Shown: positions 54,122 through 64,000 of the stretch, one piece after another
Numbering within the stretch: position 1 is the stretch's first letter
Layout: every line of letters starts with the position of its first letter
DNA from: UBA5069 sp964560495
GTDB lineage: Bacteria > Chloroflexota > Anaerolineae > Caldilineales > Caldilineaceae
NCBI GenBank assembly: GCA_964560495.1
Contig: CAZLMM010000008.1
Span: 65,205 to 129,204 of the forward strand
Direction of reading: 5' to 3'
Length of the DNA: 64,000 nucleotides
Position numbers and translations under genes: made by a program
The notes under the pieces: model-generated
What the model saw: only the letters and a program-made list of their open reading frames with translations
What the model was told of the DNA's origin: nothing
Database searches by the model: none

Positions 54122-54603
54122 CGGCGCAGCGATCTACAGTTCTTTCGGTGAAATAGCGACCACAGCAGACGAGACCCGCGCGCGAAAGGAGCATCTGGCA
54201 GGGTCGCTTTGGGACGCGCCATGGTCAGCGCGTCGGCTAGACCGGGCTGACTCGCTGCAATTGTATAAGAAACCCCACGCTTCGGCAAGGGATTGAGGAA
54301 CTGACGAACTCGTGACCGTGGCGCTGAACGGGTCGTGGCTGATGGGTCTTGGTGAAACTACGGTCAGCCCAGCAGGCTCGAACAGGGTGATTTGGTTTGT
54401 GATGCTGGATGGGATGGGAGTAGTTCAGTTTTCGGGGCCGACTACAGCGGTTGCTTCGAGACCAGGAATTTTTGTTCTTTCGGAATTCATGTGGTTGATG
54501 GGACGTAGGTGCGGTTTCCAACCACACGAAATCCTGTTGAGCCGGAATTTTCTTACCTGCGAAAACTCCGGGTCTGAAACAGAGCAAAGTCTATATAGTT
54601 GAG
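54122..54603. other. Intergenic region with long MITE A4
   Basis: A 482-base region between the hsdM fragment and tRNA-Arg. The right third is repeat A4 (54443-54597). No gene or promoter was recognised in 54122-54442. Confidence 0.5.
54443..54597 (+). repeat. MITE-like repeat A4, enlarged by nested insertion
   Basis: A 155-base diverged copy of family A. The left arm (CAGCGGTTGCTTCGAGACCAGG) and right end (CCGGGTCTGAAACAGAGCAA) match other copies. About 80 extra bases lie between, containing GTGGTTG...CCAACCAC, a hairpin of its own. Confidence 0.7.
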
Positions 54604-54675
54604 CGCCCTCGGCGGGACTCGAACCCACGCGCCCGGCTCCGGAGGCCGGCGCTCTATCCACTGAGCTACGAGGGC
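54604..54675 (-). tRNA. tRNA-Arg (anticodon CCG)
   Basis: The minus strand folds as a 72-base cloverleaf: acceptor GCCCTCG/CGAGGGC, D arm with AGTGGATA, anticodon stem CCGGC/GCCGG with loop CTCCGGA (anticodon CCG), T arm GTGGG-TTCGAGT-CCCGC. No CCA is encoded. The only RNA gene found. No integrase or attachment-site duplication was seen next to it. Confidence 0.93.
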
Positions 54676-54836
54676 AGATTTTTCAGAATGCACTCTTTCC
54701 GAAAAATAGTTTGCCACAACTTCCCACGGCAAGCAAAAATGAATCGGAGGATACGCTCGTGGGCATCTGGCGACAATGCCGCAACAACAGGCAATCCACC
54801 TGTGTTGCAGCGCACCGCAAGCAGATTCGCTGCAGA

Positions 54837-54865
54837 TTGGTTTGCCCCTTTGCCAGTGCTATAAT
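54837..54865 (+). promoter_or_regulatory. Promoter giving an apparently leaderless transcript
   Basis: TTGGTT (54837-54842), 17-base spacer, TG-extended TATAAT (54860-54865). The expected transcription start, seven bases on, is the A of the ATG at 54872. Confidence 0.7.
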
Positions 54866-54871
54866 CTCGCC

Positions 54872-56005
54872 ATGCAGTTGAATCGAGATTATCGTCCACG
54901 GCGGCGCGGCAAGGGTCTTTGGCGATTCTGGCCCATCTACTTGCTGATTGCAGTCGCAATCATTCTCTATGAACAGCGCCCTGTCTGGCTGATCCGCCAG
55001 GGGATGTTGCCAACTCCCACGCCAACGGTCGCGGCTGTGGCCTTCCTCGCCGATGCAGAAAGCGCATTGCGAGAAGGTCGATTCGACGAAGCGATTGCGG
55101 CTCTGACGCGCGTCGTCGAGCTGGAGCCGGACAACGCAAACGCTCTCATCCAGCTCTCTCGTCTATCTCTCATGTTTCTCGATGCGCCTGCTGCGCTGCG
55201 CCATGCCCGGGCCGCCTATGAGATTGATCCCGACAACCCAGAGGCGCTCAACACCCTGGCGCGTGCGCTTGATTGGGCGGGCGAGTTCGTTGATGCGCTG
55301 GATGCGGCGTTAGACGCCCAAGAGGTTGAACCGGACAACGCCACCACTCTGGCTGTCCTCGGGGAGATCTATACGGATGTGGGCAATTGGGATGTCGCTC
55401 AAGATTATCTCGAGCAGGCTCTCACAGCCGACCCACAGAACGTGCTTGCCTTGCGCAATCAGGCCTATCTTTTCGAGCGGCGCGGAGACTATGAACAGGC
55501 TGTGGCTGCCTATCAGAAGGCGCTCGACGCAGCGCCCAATCGCTTCGATCTCTACATCGAAAAGGCGCGCCAATATCGCGTCGGCCTGTTGGACTACGAG
55601 GCAGCCAATGAAGCCTATCGCAGAGCGGTAGAAGTCTACCGGTCTCCCATGACGCTGGATGCGTTGGGCGATGGACTGTACAATGCCGGCGACCATCTGC
55701 AGGCGGTGCGAGTGCTGCGCGAGGCAGTGGAGATGAATCCAGAATATGGCCCGGCCCAAGTGCATCTGGGAATGGCGCTCTACGCACGACGCAATTATGA
55801 AGACGCCGTGACGGCGCTTGAAAAGGGACTGAGCCTCATCGGCGATGCGGCCCGCGTCGAACAGATCTATACTGCTGGCCTGGCCTATATCTACAAAGAC
55901 CCACCCGAATGTGACAGGGGCGTTGCCTGGCTGCGCAAGGCGTTGGCGATCAACCCAGACGCCCAACCTGCCATCGATGGCTTGCGCGCCTGTGGACAAT
56001 CGTAA
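54872..56005 (+). CDS. Membrane-anchored TPR protein
   Basis: A 377-residue protein with a basic N-terminus, one transmembrane helix (about 17-35) and about nine tetratricopeptide repeats (65-370). The repeats carry typical A..(L/A)G..Y....A...Y..AL patterns such as GDYEQAVAAYQKALDAAPN. TPRs mediate protein-protein contact; the partners are unknown. The ATG at 54872 follows the TATAAT directly, so the message should be leaderless. The earlier in-frame ATG (54776) lies upstream of that promoter. Confidence 0.85.
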   Translation: MQLNRDYRPRRRGKGLWRFWPIYLLIAVAIILYEQRPVWLIRQGMLPTPTPTVAAVAFLADAESALREGRFDEAIAALTRVVELEPDNANALIQLSRLSLMFLDAPAALRHARAAYEIDPDNPEALNTLARALDWAGEFVDALDAALDAQEVEPDNATTLAVLGEIYTDVGNWDVAQDYLEQALTADPQNVLALRNQAYLFERRGDYEQAVAAYQKALDAAPNRFDLYIEKARQYRVGLLDYEAANEAYRRAVEVYRSPMTLDALGDGLYNAGDHLQAVRVLREAVEMNPEYGPAQVHLGMALYARRNYEDAVTALEKGLSLIGDAARVEQIYTAGLAYIYKDPPECDRGVAWLRKALAINPDAQPAIDGLRACGQS

Positions 56006-56039
56006 ATCGGACGCTCAGGCAGAATGGTGAGCAACCAAC

Positions 56040-57668
56040 GTGACTTTCAAGCGTACGCGGCTCAAGTCTGAGCTGCCCAAACAGGCAACCTTTTCTGCTA
56101 CCCGCCACCCAGGTGCAGAACCCGGGTCGGCGACCACAGATGGCGCAGAGTCATCTTCGGGCGCGGCCAGCGCCCAACTCCGTCCGGTCGATCGCACCAC
56201 CACGAGCAAGCGGCGCATCCAACGGCGTATTGTTCCGCTGGAAATCCTTCAGCAGCCCCTCCTGGCCGCAGGTCGCCGCGTTTTTGACCTGCGGCGTTTT
56301 CTCATCGTGATTATCCTGACTGCGTTGGTGATGATCTTGCCGCCTCCGCCCGGCCTGTCGGCCGACGGCCAGGCCGCGCTGGCTCTCTTCGTTTTCACTG
56401 GCGCCATCCTGGCTCTGGAGCCGGCTCCCTTGCCTATTTCGGCTTTGCTCGTCCCTGTGGCTCAGGTGGCGTTGGGCATCGACACGGTCGTCGGCGCGTT
56501 TGCCCCCTTCGGGCAGCCGTCGGTCTTTCTCATCCTCACCAGCCTCTTCCTGGCAGAGGCTTTGCGTAAGCACGGCCTGACGCGCCGCCTTGCCATGTAT
56601 GCCATCGTTATCAGCGGCGGGCAGATGGGTCTGCTGCTTCTCAGCCTGATGGGGCTGAGTGGATTTCTCAGCATGTGGGTGCAGAATACGGCCACGACGG
56701 CCGTGCTCATCCCCGTCGCGATTACGGTTGCCCAGCGCGTGCCGGGCGCCGAGGGCGCTCGCCGTGCGTTGCCCATCATGATCTTGGTGGTGGCCTACGG
56801 AGCGAGCATCGGCGGCCTGGCTACCATCGTCGGCAGCGGTGAAAACGCCATTGCCAGCGGCGTCCTCAATCAGGTTCACCCTTTTGGTTTTCTCGATTGG
56901 ATGAAGTATGGTTTGCCTGTTTCGCTGATCCTGCTGCCCATGAGCTGGTGGCTCATCACCAAGCTCACCAAAGCGCCTGATGTCCGGCTCGATGTGACCG
57001 CGGTGCTGCGAGAGATGAAGCGCACCGGGTCGCTCACTGGCGCAGAGCGAGAGATCATTTTCGTGCTCATCGTCGCTGTCACGCTGTGGATCACCGGCGA
57101 CAGCATCGAGCAGATCTTGGGATTGCCGCCCACCCTCTTGAGCAGCGTGATCGTTTCCATTGGCGCAGTCGCCTATCTCTCCTTTGCCGAGATCATCGAC
57201 TGGAACGATGTGAAGGGCGTCAATTGGGGCGTCTTCCTGGTCATTGGGGCTGGTCTCACCCTGGGCGATGCGCTGGCAAAGACGGGCGCCAATGACTGGA
57301 TCGCCGGATTGGCCCAGCCCATGTTGGTGGATCTTCCCTATGTCGTGGTGCTGGTCATCGTTGCTGGCTTCGGTTTTGTGATTACCCAATTGATCAACGA
57401 TGTGACTCTGGGCGCCATCTTCTCTCCCATTCTTGTTGCTCTCGCGCAAGCCAGCGGCATTCCCCCCGAGCGGCTGGTGGTGCCCACGATTCTGGCCATC
57501 GGTCTCGCCTATATGTTTCCCAGCGCATCGGCGCGCATGACGCTTGTGGCCGTCACAGGGGCTGTCGACCGCAGCCTGATGCGTCGCATAGGGCTGTTGG
57601 TCGGCGTGCCCTCCCTGGCGGTTGTCATTCTCTTTTTCTATGTGTTAGGGTTGATTGGATTGATCTGA
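56040..57668 (+). CDS. SLC13/DASS-type anion transporter
   Basis: A 542-residue polytopic membrane protein of the divalent-anion:sodium symporter (SLC13) group, with about 12 helices from residue 85. The two signature loops are SMWVQNTATTAVLIPVA and ITQLINDVTLGAIFSP, in place of the usual SNT forms, with Asn kept in both. The charged N-terminal 75 residues are an extension. Substrates of relatives are sulfate or dicarboxylates; this one is not determined. GTG start at 56040 with a weak ribosome binding site. Confidence 0.85.
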   Translation: MTFKRTRLKSELPKQATFSATRHPGAEPGSATTDGAESSSGAASAQLRPVDRTTTSKRRIQRRIVPLEILQQPLLAAGRRVFDLRRFLIVIILTALVMILPPPPGLSADGQAALALFVFTGAILALEPAPLPISALLVPVAQVALGIDTVVGAFAPFGQPSVFLILTSLFLAEALRKHGLTRRLAMYAIVISGGQMGLLLLSLMGLSGFLSMWVQNTATTAVLIPVAITVAQRVPGAEGARRALPIMILVVAYGASIGGLATIVGSGENAIASGVLNQVHPFGFLDWMKYGLPVSLILLPMSWWLITKLTKAPDVRLDVTAVLREMKRTGSLTGAEREIIFVLIVAVTLWITGDSIEQILGLPPTLLSSVIVSIGAVAYLSFAEIIDWNDVKGVNWGVFLVIGAGLTLGDALAKTGANDWIAGLAQPMLVDLPYVVVLVIVAGFGFVITQLINDVTLGAIFSPILVALAQASGIPPERLVVPTILAIGLAYMFPSASARMTLVAVTGAVDRSLMRRIGLLVGVPSLAVVILFFYVLGLIGLI

Positions 57669-57700
57669 CGAACGGTCGTCTTCATGACAAGGAGTCATCC

Positions 57701-58030
57701 ATGCGTATCTGGCTCATCGGAGCGGATCAAAGCGGCAGCAATGCGCTTCGCCAGCTCAGCAAGAATCTGGGCATTGAGGTGATCGTCAGTGACGCCACCG
57801 AACGTCCCCGTGCGGTGGCCGACCGAATCATCGATCGGGTGAACTATGTGGAAAGCGTCACATCCGTCAATATCAACCAATTGGCGCGCCGCATCCGCCC
57901 CGACCTGATCCTCATCGACCGCGGCGCGCTGCAACGGTCTGTTGGGCGCGGCTCTGGCGGCATCGCTTTTGCAGAGGCGCTTCAGGACGAAATGGCCGCG
58001 GCGGCGGAGTATCCCTGTCTCATCCTATGA
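57701..58030 (+). CDS. Small Rossmann-like protein coupled to a STAND ATPase
   Basis: A 109-residue protein opening with MRIWLIGADQSGSNALRQL, like the beta1-loop-alpha1 of TrkA-N/NAD-binding folds, though the Gly pattern is incomplete. The rest (IEVIVSD, IRPDLILIDRG) fits alternating beta and alpha. Its ATG has AAGGAG upstream. Its stop overlaps the start of the large ATPase gene as ATGA, so the two proteins are translationally coupled and probably work together. No known family was assigned. Confidence 0.65.
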   Translation: MRIWLIGADQSGSNALRQLSKNLGIEVIVSDATERPRAVADRIIDRVNYVESVTSVNINQLARRIRPDLILIDRGALQRSVGRGSGGIAFAEALQDEMAAAAEYPCLIL

Positions 58031-60183
58031 ATCATAATCTCGACCTCTATCGTTTGGAAGGCTTCACCGGGCGGCGCGCCCAATTGCTTCAGCTTCACGA
58101 GTGGTTGACAGGCGGCGATGACCTGCCGGCAATCGCCATCAGCGGCGAACAGGGCAGCGGCAGAAGCGCGCTTGCCACCGCTGCTGCATGGAACCACATC
58201 CACGACTTCAGCGATGGCGTTATCCGGGTCAGCCCAGCTGGCGCAGCGCCGTTTCGCCTTTATGATGTGGTGCGCACCATGGATGTTGTGTTTGGGACGA
58301 CGTTGACCCGCGCCAGCCAGGAACGATGGGGCGTCAGTATTTTGGAGCAGCTCTATCGCCGCAGCCGCCTGATCATCCTGGACAAGTTGGCCGGCGCCAC
58401 CGAACGTGAGTTGCACACATTGGTGGAGATCGTCAGTCATCTGCACGAGAACACAGGCAATTCGCGCCTGATCCTGATCGAGCGCGAGTTTCAACCAGAA
58501 ATCGCCGAGCTTGTCCAGTTCCAGCGCATCGACCTGGGCGGCATCCGCGAAGATGAGCTCCCGGAATTCGTCCGTCGCCGGGCGCCCCAGTCCGTACAGA
58601 CCGCAGCCCTGAACAATCGGGACGAACTCCATGCGCTGAGTGGAGGGCAGCCACTGTGTCTGCGCCTCATTTTGGGCATGATGCTCGACCTGGCTTGGGA
58701 GGAACTGAGCAGCCTGCTGCAAGACATGCGCACCCCGCGCGGCGCTGCCGATGTTCATCAGGTGACGGCCATCGCCATCGAGACTCTGGCGATTGCTCAA
58801 CCGCAAGTGGGTCCCTTTCTCGAACGTCTGGTGACAGCGCGCGGGGGCGCTTCTGTTCAGGCCATTCAGGATCTCTTCTGGGGCGATCTGGGCGACGCAG
58901 ATGAGATGCGCCGCGTCCTAGACGATCTAGCCGGGCGCAGCGTGATCGAGTTCGACTCCTATCGCAAGCGCGTTGTGCTCCATCCAGTCATCCGCCGCTA
59001 TCTTGAGCAGAACGCCGCAATGCTTGGAGAGGAATGGGAGCGGCGGCATGCGCGTTTCTATGTGGATTTTGCTTCTAGTTATTCCACCGAGCCGCTGGAA
59101 AAATGGGTCGAGATCGACGCAGAGTGGGGCAATATCTTCAAGGGAGCTGACTGGTGTCAACAGCGTGTAGAACGCATCTGGCAGCGCAAGCCCTTCGATA
59201 TGGTCAGCGAAGCAACGGTCGATCATCTCCCCCTTCCACTCCCTGCGGAAATTCTGCACGAACAGCTCGCAGTAAAAGAAGACCTGCGCGTCGTGCGTGG
59301 CTACGCTTCATCGCTGGCACACTATGCGTTTTGGCGTCACCCGCCCGGGATTCACGCCTGGCTGGCTGCCGGGGCAGTGGCCGCGCTGGCTCTGGCGGAC
59401 TATCGCGAATTTGGCTGGTTTCTTTTGAACATTGGCCGACAGTTTTTTTTCATGGGCGAGATCGAACGTTCCATTGGCTGGTTCGAGCGCGCCCGCGACA
59501 TCTTCGACCCGCGTGATCTGCTTTCGGAGCTGGCCTATGCCTACACCGATCTGGGCACTGCACTGCGCTTGCTGGACCAGCCGCGCAAGGCGCTGGACTA
59601 CTTCAATGCAGCTTTCGATTGCGTGGCCCAATTGGGCGACCAATATGGCGTTGCCACCGCCTATATGAATCTCGGCAGCGCTTTGTACACCGTGGGCAAC
59701 TATGAACGCGCCTTTATCGAGCATCGCAAGGCGCTGCGGATGGCGGTGCGGCGCAGCGACCCGCGCCTCATTGGCTCGGCCTATAACAACATGGGGCTTG
59801 TTCTCGAGGCCATCGAGCGATTGGCCGACGCCCGGCGCGCCTATGAATACGCCCTCTATCAGTTTCAGCGCATTGATGATCTGGTGGGCGTCAGCGCCTG
59901 CTATAACAACCTCGGCTCGGCATGTTACGCCACCCAAGACTATGAACAGGCGCTGCACTGGTATGAGCTTGACATGGAGCTGCTGGAGCGACGCGGCGCA
60001 TGGACAGACATGGCGGCCACGCTTCACAACCTGGGACATGTCGCATTGGAGATGGAGACGCTGGACAAGGCATTGGCCTACTTTACCCAGAGCCGCGATC
60101 TTTACGCGGCTTTTGAGCTGACAGAGTACGTTGCAGAAGAACAGGAAATGATCGATTTCATCGCTGCGCAAACAAAACGCTAA
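58027..60183 (+). CDS. STAND/NB-ARC-like ATPase with TPR repeats
   Basis: A 718-residue cytoplasmic protein. A P-loop (GEQGSGRSAL, about 40-49) and a following nucleoside-triphosphatase region with LIILDKL (about 117-123) and a winged-helix-like segment (about 255-330) resemble STAND/AAA-type regulators. The C-terminal half (about 425-700) has at least five TPRs (YTDLGTALRLLDQPRKALDY and similar). Such proteins act as signal-dependent switches in regulation or immunity. It overlaps the small Rossmann-like gene by four bases. Confidence 0.85.
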   Translation: MNHNLDLYRLEGFTGRRAQLLQLHEWLTGGDDLPAIAISGEQGSGRSALATAAAWNHIHDFSDGVIRVSPAGAAPFRLYDVVRTMDVVFGTTLTRASQERWGVSILEQLYRRSRLIILDKLAGATERELHTLVEIVSHLHENTGNSRLILIEREFQPEIAELVQFQRIDLGGIREDELPEFVRRRAPQSVQTAALNNRDELHALSGGQPLCLRLILGMMLDLAWEELSSLLQDMRTPRGAADVHQVTAIAIETLAIAQPQVGPFLERLVTARGGASVQAIQDLFWGDLGDADEMRRVLDDLAGRSVIEFDSYRKRVVLHPVIRRYLEQNAAMLGEEWERRHARFYVDFASSYSTEPLEKWVEIDAEWGNIFKGADWCQQRVERIWQRKPFDMVSEATVDHLPLPLPAEILHEQLAVKEDLRVVRGYASSLAHYAFWRHPPGIHAWLAAGAVAALALADYREFGWFLLNIGRQFFFMGEIERSIGWFERARDIFDPRDLLSELAYAYTDLGTALRLLDQPRKALDYFNAAFDCVAQLGDQYGVATAYMNLGSALYTVGNYERAFIEHRKALRMAVRRSDPRLIGSAYNNMGLVLEAIERLADARRAYEYALYQFQRIDDLVGVSACYNNLGSACYATQDYEQALHWYELDMELLERRGAWTDMAATLHNLGHVALEMETLDKALAYFTQSRDLYAAFELTEYVAEEQEMIDFIAAQTKR

Positions 60184-60247
60184 CAAAAGGCTTACCCAAT
60201 TCATGCAGAAGTTGCCCACAATCAGTGCAAATGAGCCAATGTCTAAC

Positions 60248-60276
60248 TTGCCAACCGAACAAGGATTGACTATGAT
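60248..60276 (+). promoter_or_regulatory. groESL promoter
   Basis: TTGCCA (60248-60253), 17-base spacer, TATGAT (60271-60276). The start of transcription near 60283 lies at the edge of the CIRCE element. Confidence 0.75.
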
Positions 60277-60284
60277 AGAGGCCG

Positions 60285-60311
60285 TTAGCACTCACACCGT
60301 GTGAGTGCTAA
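60285..60311 (+). promoter_or_regulatory. CIRCE operator (HrcA binding site)
   Basis: A perfect CIRCE: TTAGCACTC (60285-60293), nine bases, GAGTGCTAA (60303-60311), extended by GCCG/CGGC on both sides. It is the binding site of the heat-shock repressor HrcA. It overlaps the predicted start of transcription, so HrcA would block initiation. hrcA itself is not in the window. Confidence 0.97.
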
Positions 60312-60386
60312 CGGCTTTCTCAATTTGAGAGTCTGTTTATTCAATACGACAAGTCAATTCAATCGTTCAGTTGAAGGGAGATAAGT

Positions 60387-60677
60387 ATGAATCTCAAACC
60401 CCTCGGCGACCGCCTGGTTGTCAAGCCAACCGAGCAGGAAGAACAAACTGCCTCGGGAATTTTCCTGCCCGAAACCGCCAAAGAAAAACCGCAACAGGGT
60501 AAGGTGATCGCATCCGGCCCCGGCGCCCGCAAAGAGGGCGGCGAGCGCATCGCGATGGAAGTGAATGTGGGCGACACCGTGCTCTATGCCCGCTACTCCG
60601 GCACGACGGTCAAGCTGGATGGCGTGGAATATCTCATCCTCAAAGAAACCGATGTTCTCGCAATTGTGGAGAAGTAG
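60387..60677 (+). CDS. groES: Co-chaperonin GroES
   Basis: A 96-residue lid protein of the GroEL chaperonin. Typical blocks: LKPLGDRLVVKP at the N-terminus, the mobile loop with TASGIFLPETAKEKPQQG, and VGDTVLYARYSGT. AAGGGAG precedes the ATG. First gene of the groESL operon, 103 bases before groEL, behind the CIRCE-regulated promoter. Confidence 0.97.
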   Translation: MNLKPLGDRLVVKPTEQEEQTASGIFLPETAKEKPQQGKVIASGPGARKEGGERIAMEVNVGDTVLYARYSGTTVKLDGVEYLILKETDVLAIVEK

Positions 60678-60780
60678 CTTTTCAGACGTTCAGAAAGTCG
60701 GGCAATGCGCTTAGTTGGTTGTCCAGTTCAACGCATGACCGACGACCACTCATTGCATCGTTCAATAGGAGAAACCTAAC

Positions 60781-62412
<1,632 letters not shown>

Positions 62413-62476
62413 TCAGCCGCTATCGAACATCTTCTGGGAAGCCCCCCAACTTCTTGGAGGCAGATGATGGGCAACG

Positions 62477-62510
62477 AAAAGGGCCGTCGGCGACTGCCGA
62501 CGGCCCTTTT
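62477..62510. terminator. Bidirectional terminator after groEL
   Basis: An 11-bp perfect GC-rich stem (GGGCCGTCGGC, 62481-62491, with 62496-62506) with loop GACT, AAAA before and TTTT after. Serves groEL and the convergent aldolase gene. Confidence 0.93.
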
Positions 62511-62562
62511 CATTCCACCTTGTCCGGCTGATAGCCCCATGCCTGGGCGTCGCTTGGGTCGC

Positions 62563-63603
62563 TCAGCTCACTACTTGCTCCACCAATTCGATGTTCTCTT
62601 TGCCGCCATAGGCTGTCCACCACGGCCTGGCGCCGAGCGCCAACACCCGATTGAGCGCCTCGATGTTCGCCACCCCGGTCGTAGCGAGCCATTGCTCCAG
62701 CGCTGCATAGCCCTGTTGCCCGTAGACGGGAATGCCTTCTTGCCAGGTGGCGCGGCCGCACAGCACGCCCGAGAAATTTGTCCCGGCCTGGGCAGCCAGC
62801 TCTAGCGTCTCCAAAAAGACCTCGTTGCTCACGCCGGCGCTCAAATAGATGAAGGGCTTTGCGGCGGCGCTGGCAGCCTCGCGAAAGAGACGCATGGCGT
62901 CGGCCTGAGAATAGGCGCTTTGGCCGCCAAAGGCGCGCGTCCCCTCCACATATTTCATGTTGACGGGCACCTCGACCTTGAGCACATCCACCATGTAGCG
63001 CGGTTTGGAAAACTCCTCCATGTAACGCGTCACAGCATCCGGTTTCTTCTTTGCCAGCTCAAAGTCGCTCAAACCGCTCTCGTCCTCATAGTAGATCGGT
63101 TCGAGAAAAAGAGGAACGTCGTTGGCTGCGCACTCCGCCCCCAGGCGTTCGATGAATGCGTGCTTGATGGTGTTGATGGCCGCATCATCGTAGGGGTTGT
63201 AGTAGAGAAGAATCTTGATGGCCGTTGCGCCATTTTCCACCAGTCGGCGCACACTCCACTCCGACAGAAGATCGGGAAGACGCCCGCGCACCGCGGCGTC
63301 GTAACCGGTCTTTTCATAGGCAAGCAAAACGCCAGTACCCGGCGCACGCTGCTTGATCGCCTCCAGACCATATTCGGGATCCATGAGGATGGCGCTGGCA
63401 TGAGGCGTGAGAATGCGCGTCACCGCCTCTTTGAATGCAGCCAGGTCTTCGGCTGTGGCGACGCCGCTCGCGCCGCGACTCTTGGCAATGGCCTTTTGCA
63501 GCGAGCCGCGCTGATCCATGGCCGCAGCGGCGATGACGCCGTGCTCATCTGCGCAAGACTGAACACCATTGAATTTGCCGTGGGTCATCTTGACCTTACC
63601 CAT
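62563..63603 (-). CDS. Tagatose 1,6-bisphosphate aldolase-like (LacD family)
   Basis: A 346-residue class I aldolase of the LacD/DhnA-like family, recognised by AMDQRGSLQKAI, the VLKVEVPVNMKYVEG block with the probable Schiff-base Lys, and PFIYLSAGVSNEVF. LacD cleaves tagatose 1,6-bisphosphate, and some relatives act on fructose bisphosphate. The frame extends to 63657, but ATG 63603, with AAAGGAG upstream, is the clear start. It sits alone, with no lac or tag genes nearby. Confidence 0.85.
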   Translation of the reverse strand: MGKVKMTHGKFNGVQSCADEHGVIAAAAMDQRGSLQKAIAKSRGASGVATAEDLAAFKEAVTRILTPHASAILMDPEYGLEAIKQRAPGTGVLLAYEKTGYDAAVRGRLPDLLSEWSVRRLVENGATAIKILLYYNPYDDAAINTIKHAFIERLGAECAANDVPLFLEPIYYEDESGLSDFELAKKKPDAVTRYMEEFSKPRYMVDVLKVEVPVNMKYVEGTRAFGGQSAYSQADAMRLFREAASAAAKPFIYLSAGVSNEVFLETLELAAQAGTNFSGVLCGRATWQEGIPVYGQQGYAALEQWLATTGVANIEALNRVLALGARPWWTAYGGKENIELVEQVVS

Positions 63604-63757
63604 GTGATTGACTCCTTTCAGATTGCAGTGAAGAGAAGGATCGGCCTTGTCGTTCAATCTATCTTGCTATCCGCAGAGTGTATCACGCTCTCCACTTCTT
63701 TGCGAGTATCATTCATATTATTGATCTCTAGATTGGCAGCTCATATCGCCGACCATC

Positions 63758-63795
63758 ACGAATTACGAGTGACTCGCAACTCGTAACTCGTGATG
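63758..63795. repeat. ATCACGA...TCGTGAT palindrome
   Basis: ATCACGAATTACGAGT pairs with ACTCGTAACTCGTGAT with one mismatch around GACTCGCA. Similar words occur at 17417-17460. Confidence 0.6.
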
Positions 63796-63945
63796 TATGA
63801 ATTGTTTACCTAGCGAGCAGTAGTGCAGTTCGGCCTAAATAACACTAGTACACGAGGGCGCAAGTAACCCAATGGTTGTCATGCTGAGTTTCCAATGCCC
63901 CGCGTGGCATAACTTGGGCAAGAAACACCGCTCTTGTCATGCTGA

Positions 63946-64000
63946 ACGTAGTGAAGCATCTACGTAGTGAAGCATCTACGTAGTGAAGCATCTACGTAGT
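63946..64000 (+). repeat. 16-bp tandem repeat array, running out of the window
   Basis: Unit ACGTAGTGAAGCATCT, three full copies (63946, 63962, 63978) and seven bases of a fourth. It is preceded by TTGTCATGCTGA, forming the word TCATGCTGAACGTAGTGAAGCATCT in parts, a repeat known to me from other genomes. The array probably continues past 64000. Confidence 0.9.

Larger units (their letters stand above)
63604..64000. other. Right-edge intergenic region with repeats
   Basis: A 397-base region with no gene. It contains the ACTCGT palindrome at 63758-63795, the repeat word TTGTCATGCTGA at 63877 and 63934, and tandem 16-base repeats from 63946 to the end. Confidence 0.6.

Noticed and set aside
54604..54675. 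tRNA-Arg as integration site of a genomic island covering the hsd region
   Set aside because: No integrase gene and no repeated 3' tRNA end was found in the window.
63946..64000. Tandem repeats at the right edge as a CRISPR array
   Set aside because: Units are contiguous 16-base repeats with no spacers, and there are no cas operons nearby.

Overview
The window looks like a piece of a Chloroflexota chromosome, perhaps of the Caldilineae/Anaerolineae/Ardenticatenia type. This is inference. It rests on the high GC content, Thr/Pro-linked secreted modular proteins, repeated SH3b-glycosidase paralogues, a tyrosine-leucine-proline motif in several secreted proteins, a GerW-like protein, a bacterial WS/DGAT and many small palindromic repeats. 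No rRNA, prophage, integrase, transposase gene or CRISPR array is visible. One tRNA (Arg, anticodon CCG) is present.

Layout. 1-5.8 kb: three tandem paralogous SH3b + clan GH-A-like glycosidases, the last a lipoprotein. 5.9-9.9 kb: sugar phosphate genes (fbp, pgl, glk) with a divergent Crp/Fnr regulator. 10.1-13.7 kb: Hsp20, then a GDP-deoxyhexose pair (rmd-like, gmd) and an alpha/beta hydrolase. 13.9-19.9 kb: a DEAD/DEAH helicase carrying an embedded HNH motif, pdxH, and a secreted M14 carboxypeptidase. 20.2-25.4 kb (minus strand): P450, then a tightly coupled trio (DUF1801, coiled-coil membrane protein, Rieske oxygenase), and a lone hutU. 25.5-31.5 kb: WS/DGAT behind a structured leader, three secreted proteins including a triple-PA14 protein, and a gerW pair. 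31.7-36.8 kb: a polytopic membrane protein, CrtI-like oxidoreductase, membrane-anchored Cas4-like nuclease, zinc alcohol dehydrogenase and MaoC hydratase. 36.8-40.2 kb: a decayed gene interrupted by a MITE, then a two-gene secreted unit whose first product contains runs of seven and five tryptophans.

40.5-47.5 kb: a knotted-type carbamoyltransferase, an AI-2E-transporter/HAD fusion, and lepB divergent from a large GH3-like membrane protein that seems to lack its catalytic residues. 47.5-54.1 kb is a defence and plasticity island. It holds a TumA/TumE-like toxin-antitoxin pair between two direct repeats, a wrecked type I restriction system (frameshifted, 5'-truncated hsdR and 3'-truncated hsdM), and a type II pair (D12/Dam-like adenine methylase plus PD-(D/E)XK nuclease) sitting exactly in the gap in the opposite orientation. 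54.6-64 kb: tRNA-Arg, a TPR protein with an apparently leaderless promoter, a SLC13-type transporter, a small Rossmann-like protein coupled to a STAND/TPR ATPase, CIRCE-controlled groES-groEL, a tagatose-bisphosphate-aldolase-like gene, and tandem repeats at the right edge.

At least three families of short inverted-repeat elements are scattered between genes. One is TA-bounded and MITE-like (four copies). Several promoters share a TTGG-N17/18-TA.A.T form. The most interesting items are the restriction-system replacement, the toxin-antitoxin module between antitoxin-like remnants, the poly-Trp secreted protein, the helicase-HNH architecture, the catalytically degenerate GH3 protein and the small Rossmann/STAND gene pair.
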